The notes under the pieces: model-generated | Database searches by the model: none | Told to the model about the DNA's origin: nothing | The model's input: only the letters and a program-made list of their open reading frames with translations | In this document: positions 5,730 through 6,487 of the stretch, piece after piece | Layout of the letters: the number at the start of each line of letters is the position of its first letter | Position numbering within the stretch: the first letter of the stretch is position 1 | Translations under genes and position numbers: made by a program | DNA from: a methanogenic archaeon | GTDB lineage: Archaea > Thermoplasmatota > Thermoplasmata > Methanomassiliicoccales > Methanomethylophilaceae | Reading direction: 5' to 3' | DNA: 6,487 nt | Assembly: GCA_902787415.1 (NCBI GenBank) | Contig: CADAGG010000068.1 | Span: 1-6,487, forward strand

Positions 5730-6487
5730 ATGGATTTCCAGACAGTGAAGGAACTCGGTTCCAAATATCTCTTCCAGAACTACGGACGCATGGACATCGC
5801 GTTCGAACGCGGAGAGGGCTGCTACCTCTACGACACCCGCGGACGCGAGTATCTCGACTGCGCCGCAGGCATCGCGGTCAACTCCCTCGGCCACTCCCAC
5901 CCCGAGTGGGTCAAGGCCATGCGCGACCAGGTCTCCCACCTGGTGCACGTGTCCAACCTGTACTACATCGAGGAGCAGGTCATGCTCGCGCAGCGCATGA
6001 ACACCATCACCCCCGACAGCATCACCCGCTCCCTGTTCGTCAACAGCGGCGCGGAGGCCAACGAGGCGGCCCTCAAGACCGCCGTCCGCTACACCAAGCG
6101 CGGAAAGGTCATGGCGGCCCTCAACGGCTTCCACGGACGTACCTCCGCCTCCCTCGGCGCCACCGGTCAGACCAAGTACCAGGCGAGCTTCGAGCCCCTC
6201 ATCAGCGATGCCTACCGCTACTACACCTACAATGACCTCGAGTCCGTCAAGAACATGATGGACCGCGACACCGCCGCCCTCATGATCGAGGGAATCCAGG
6301 GAGAGGGAGGCGTCATCTGCGCCACCCCCGAGTTCCTGCACGGTGTCCGCGACCTGTGTACCGACAACGGCACCCTCATGATCGTGGACGAGGTGCAGAC
6401 CGGTATGGGACGTACCGGAAAATGGTGGTGTATGGATCACTACGACATAGTGCCAGACATCATAACTTCCGCCAAGGGACTGGCGGC
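5730..6487 (+). CDS. argD: Acetylornithine aminotransferase (ArgD), 3' end outside window
   Basis: This is a PLP-dependent class III aminotransferase that converts N-acetylglutamate semialdehyde plus glutamate to N-acetylornithine and 2-oxoglutarate. The first 252 codons are present and the frame is open at the window edge. A full protein would be about 390 residues. ATG 5730 lies 5 nt after the argB stop, with AGAGTGA as ribosome binding site. An in-frame GTG at 5721 overlapping the argB stop is an alternative. Motifs in order are GREYLDCAAGIAVNSLGH, the phosphate-binding NSGAEANEA (105-113), GFHGRT (133-138) whose Phe134 should stack on PLP, IEGIQGEGG, IVDEVQTGMGRTG with Asp220 for the pyridine nitrogen, and SAKGLA with the Schiff-base Lys249. 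The family also contains succinylornithine, GABA and LysJ-type enzymes. The operon context makes ArgD by far the best call, though dual use in lysine synthesis cannot be excluded. Confidence 0.93.
   Translation, partial: MDFQTVKELGSKYLFQNYGRMDIAFERGEGCYLYDTRGREYLDCAAGIAVNSLGHSHPEWVKAMRDQVSHLVHVSNLYYIEEQVMLAQRMNTITPDSITRSLFVNSGAEANEAALKTAVRYTKRGKVMAALNGFHGRTSASLGATGQTKYQASFEPLISDAYRYYTYNDLESVKNMMDRDTAALMIEGIQGEGGVICATPEFLHGVRDLCTDNGTLMIVDEVQTGMGRTGKWWCMDHYDIVPDIITSAKGLA

Noticed and set aside
5232..6440. 402-codon open frame on the - strand opposite argB/argD
   Set aside because: It has the same antisense composition artefact. The + strand carries the ArgB kinase residues and the PLP-binding motifs of ArgD.
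2634..6487. LysW-dependent lysine operon (lysY, lysZ, lysJ)
   Set aside because: No lysW or lysX is in the window, and argJ, which belongs to the acetyl-ornithine cycle, sits between the reductase and kinase genes. Dual use remains possible.

Overview
The window looks archaeal. The best guess is a host- or sediment-associated member of the Methanomassiliicoccales (Thermoplasmatota), held with moderate confidence. The reasons are the combination of a large surface protein built from Listeria/Bacteroides-type (InlB B-repeat-like) units and anchored by a C-terminal membrane helix, an argC-argJ-argB-argD order, an archaeal-style TATA element in front of argC, and high-GC coding sequence with strong GGA/ACC/TCC codon bias. 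All four stop codons in the window are TGA. This fits a lineage that avoids TAG, but it is too small a sample to prove anything. No rRNA or other phylogenetic marker is present, so the taxonomy is inference.

Layout: every gene is on the + strand. (1) Positions 1-2442 hold the C-terminal 813 residues of a secreted repeat protein. The start lies upstream of the window. Nine degenerate units of about 80-100 residues are followed by one transmembrane helix and a very short basic tail. (2) Positions 2443-2633 are the only sizeable intergenic region. It holds a strong GC-rich hairpin just after the surface-protein gene, a second composite hairpin, a perfect 7+2+7 palindrome, a TATA-like element and a Shine-Dalgarno sequence, so transcription probably stops and restarts here. 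(3) Positions 2634-6487 are a tightly packed arginine-biosynthesis operon, argC, argJ, argB and argD, with intergenic gaps of 5-8 nt. The window ends inside argD, just after its PLP-binding lysine.

The four arg genes make up the cyclic acetyl pathway to ornithine. ArgJ places an acetyl group on glutamate, taken from N-acetylornithine. ArgB phosphorylates N-acetylglutamate, ArgC reduces the acyl phosphate to the semialdehyde, and ArgD transaminates it to N-acetylornithine. ArgJ then regenerates N-acetylglutamate while releasing ornithine. The presence of argJ favours arginine over the related LysW-dependent lysine pathway.

I see no clearly new multi-gene system. The points most worth a second look are the architecture of the surface repeat protein, a non-standard sequence around the ArgJ self-cleavage site, a Cys-x-x-Cys-containing loop replacing a usual ArgB motif, and the palindrome abutting the argC promoter.
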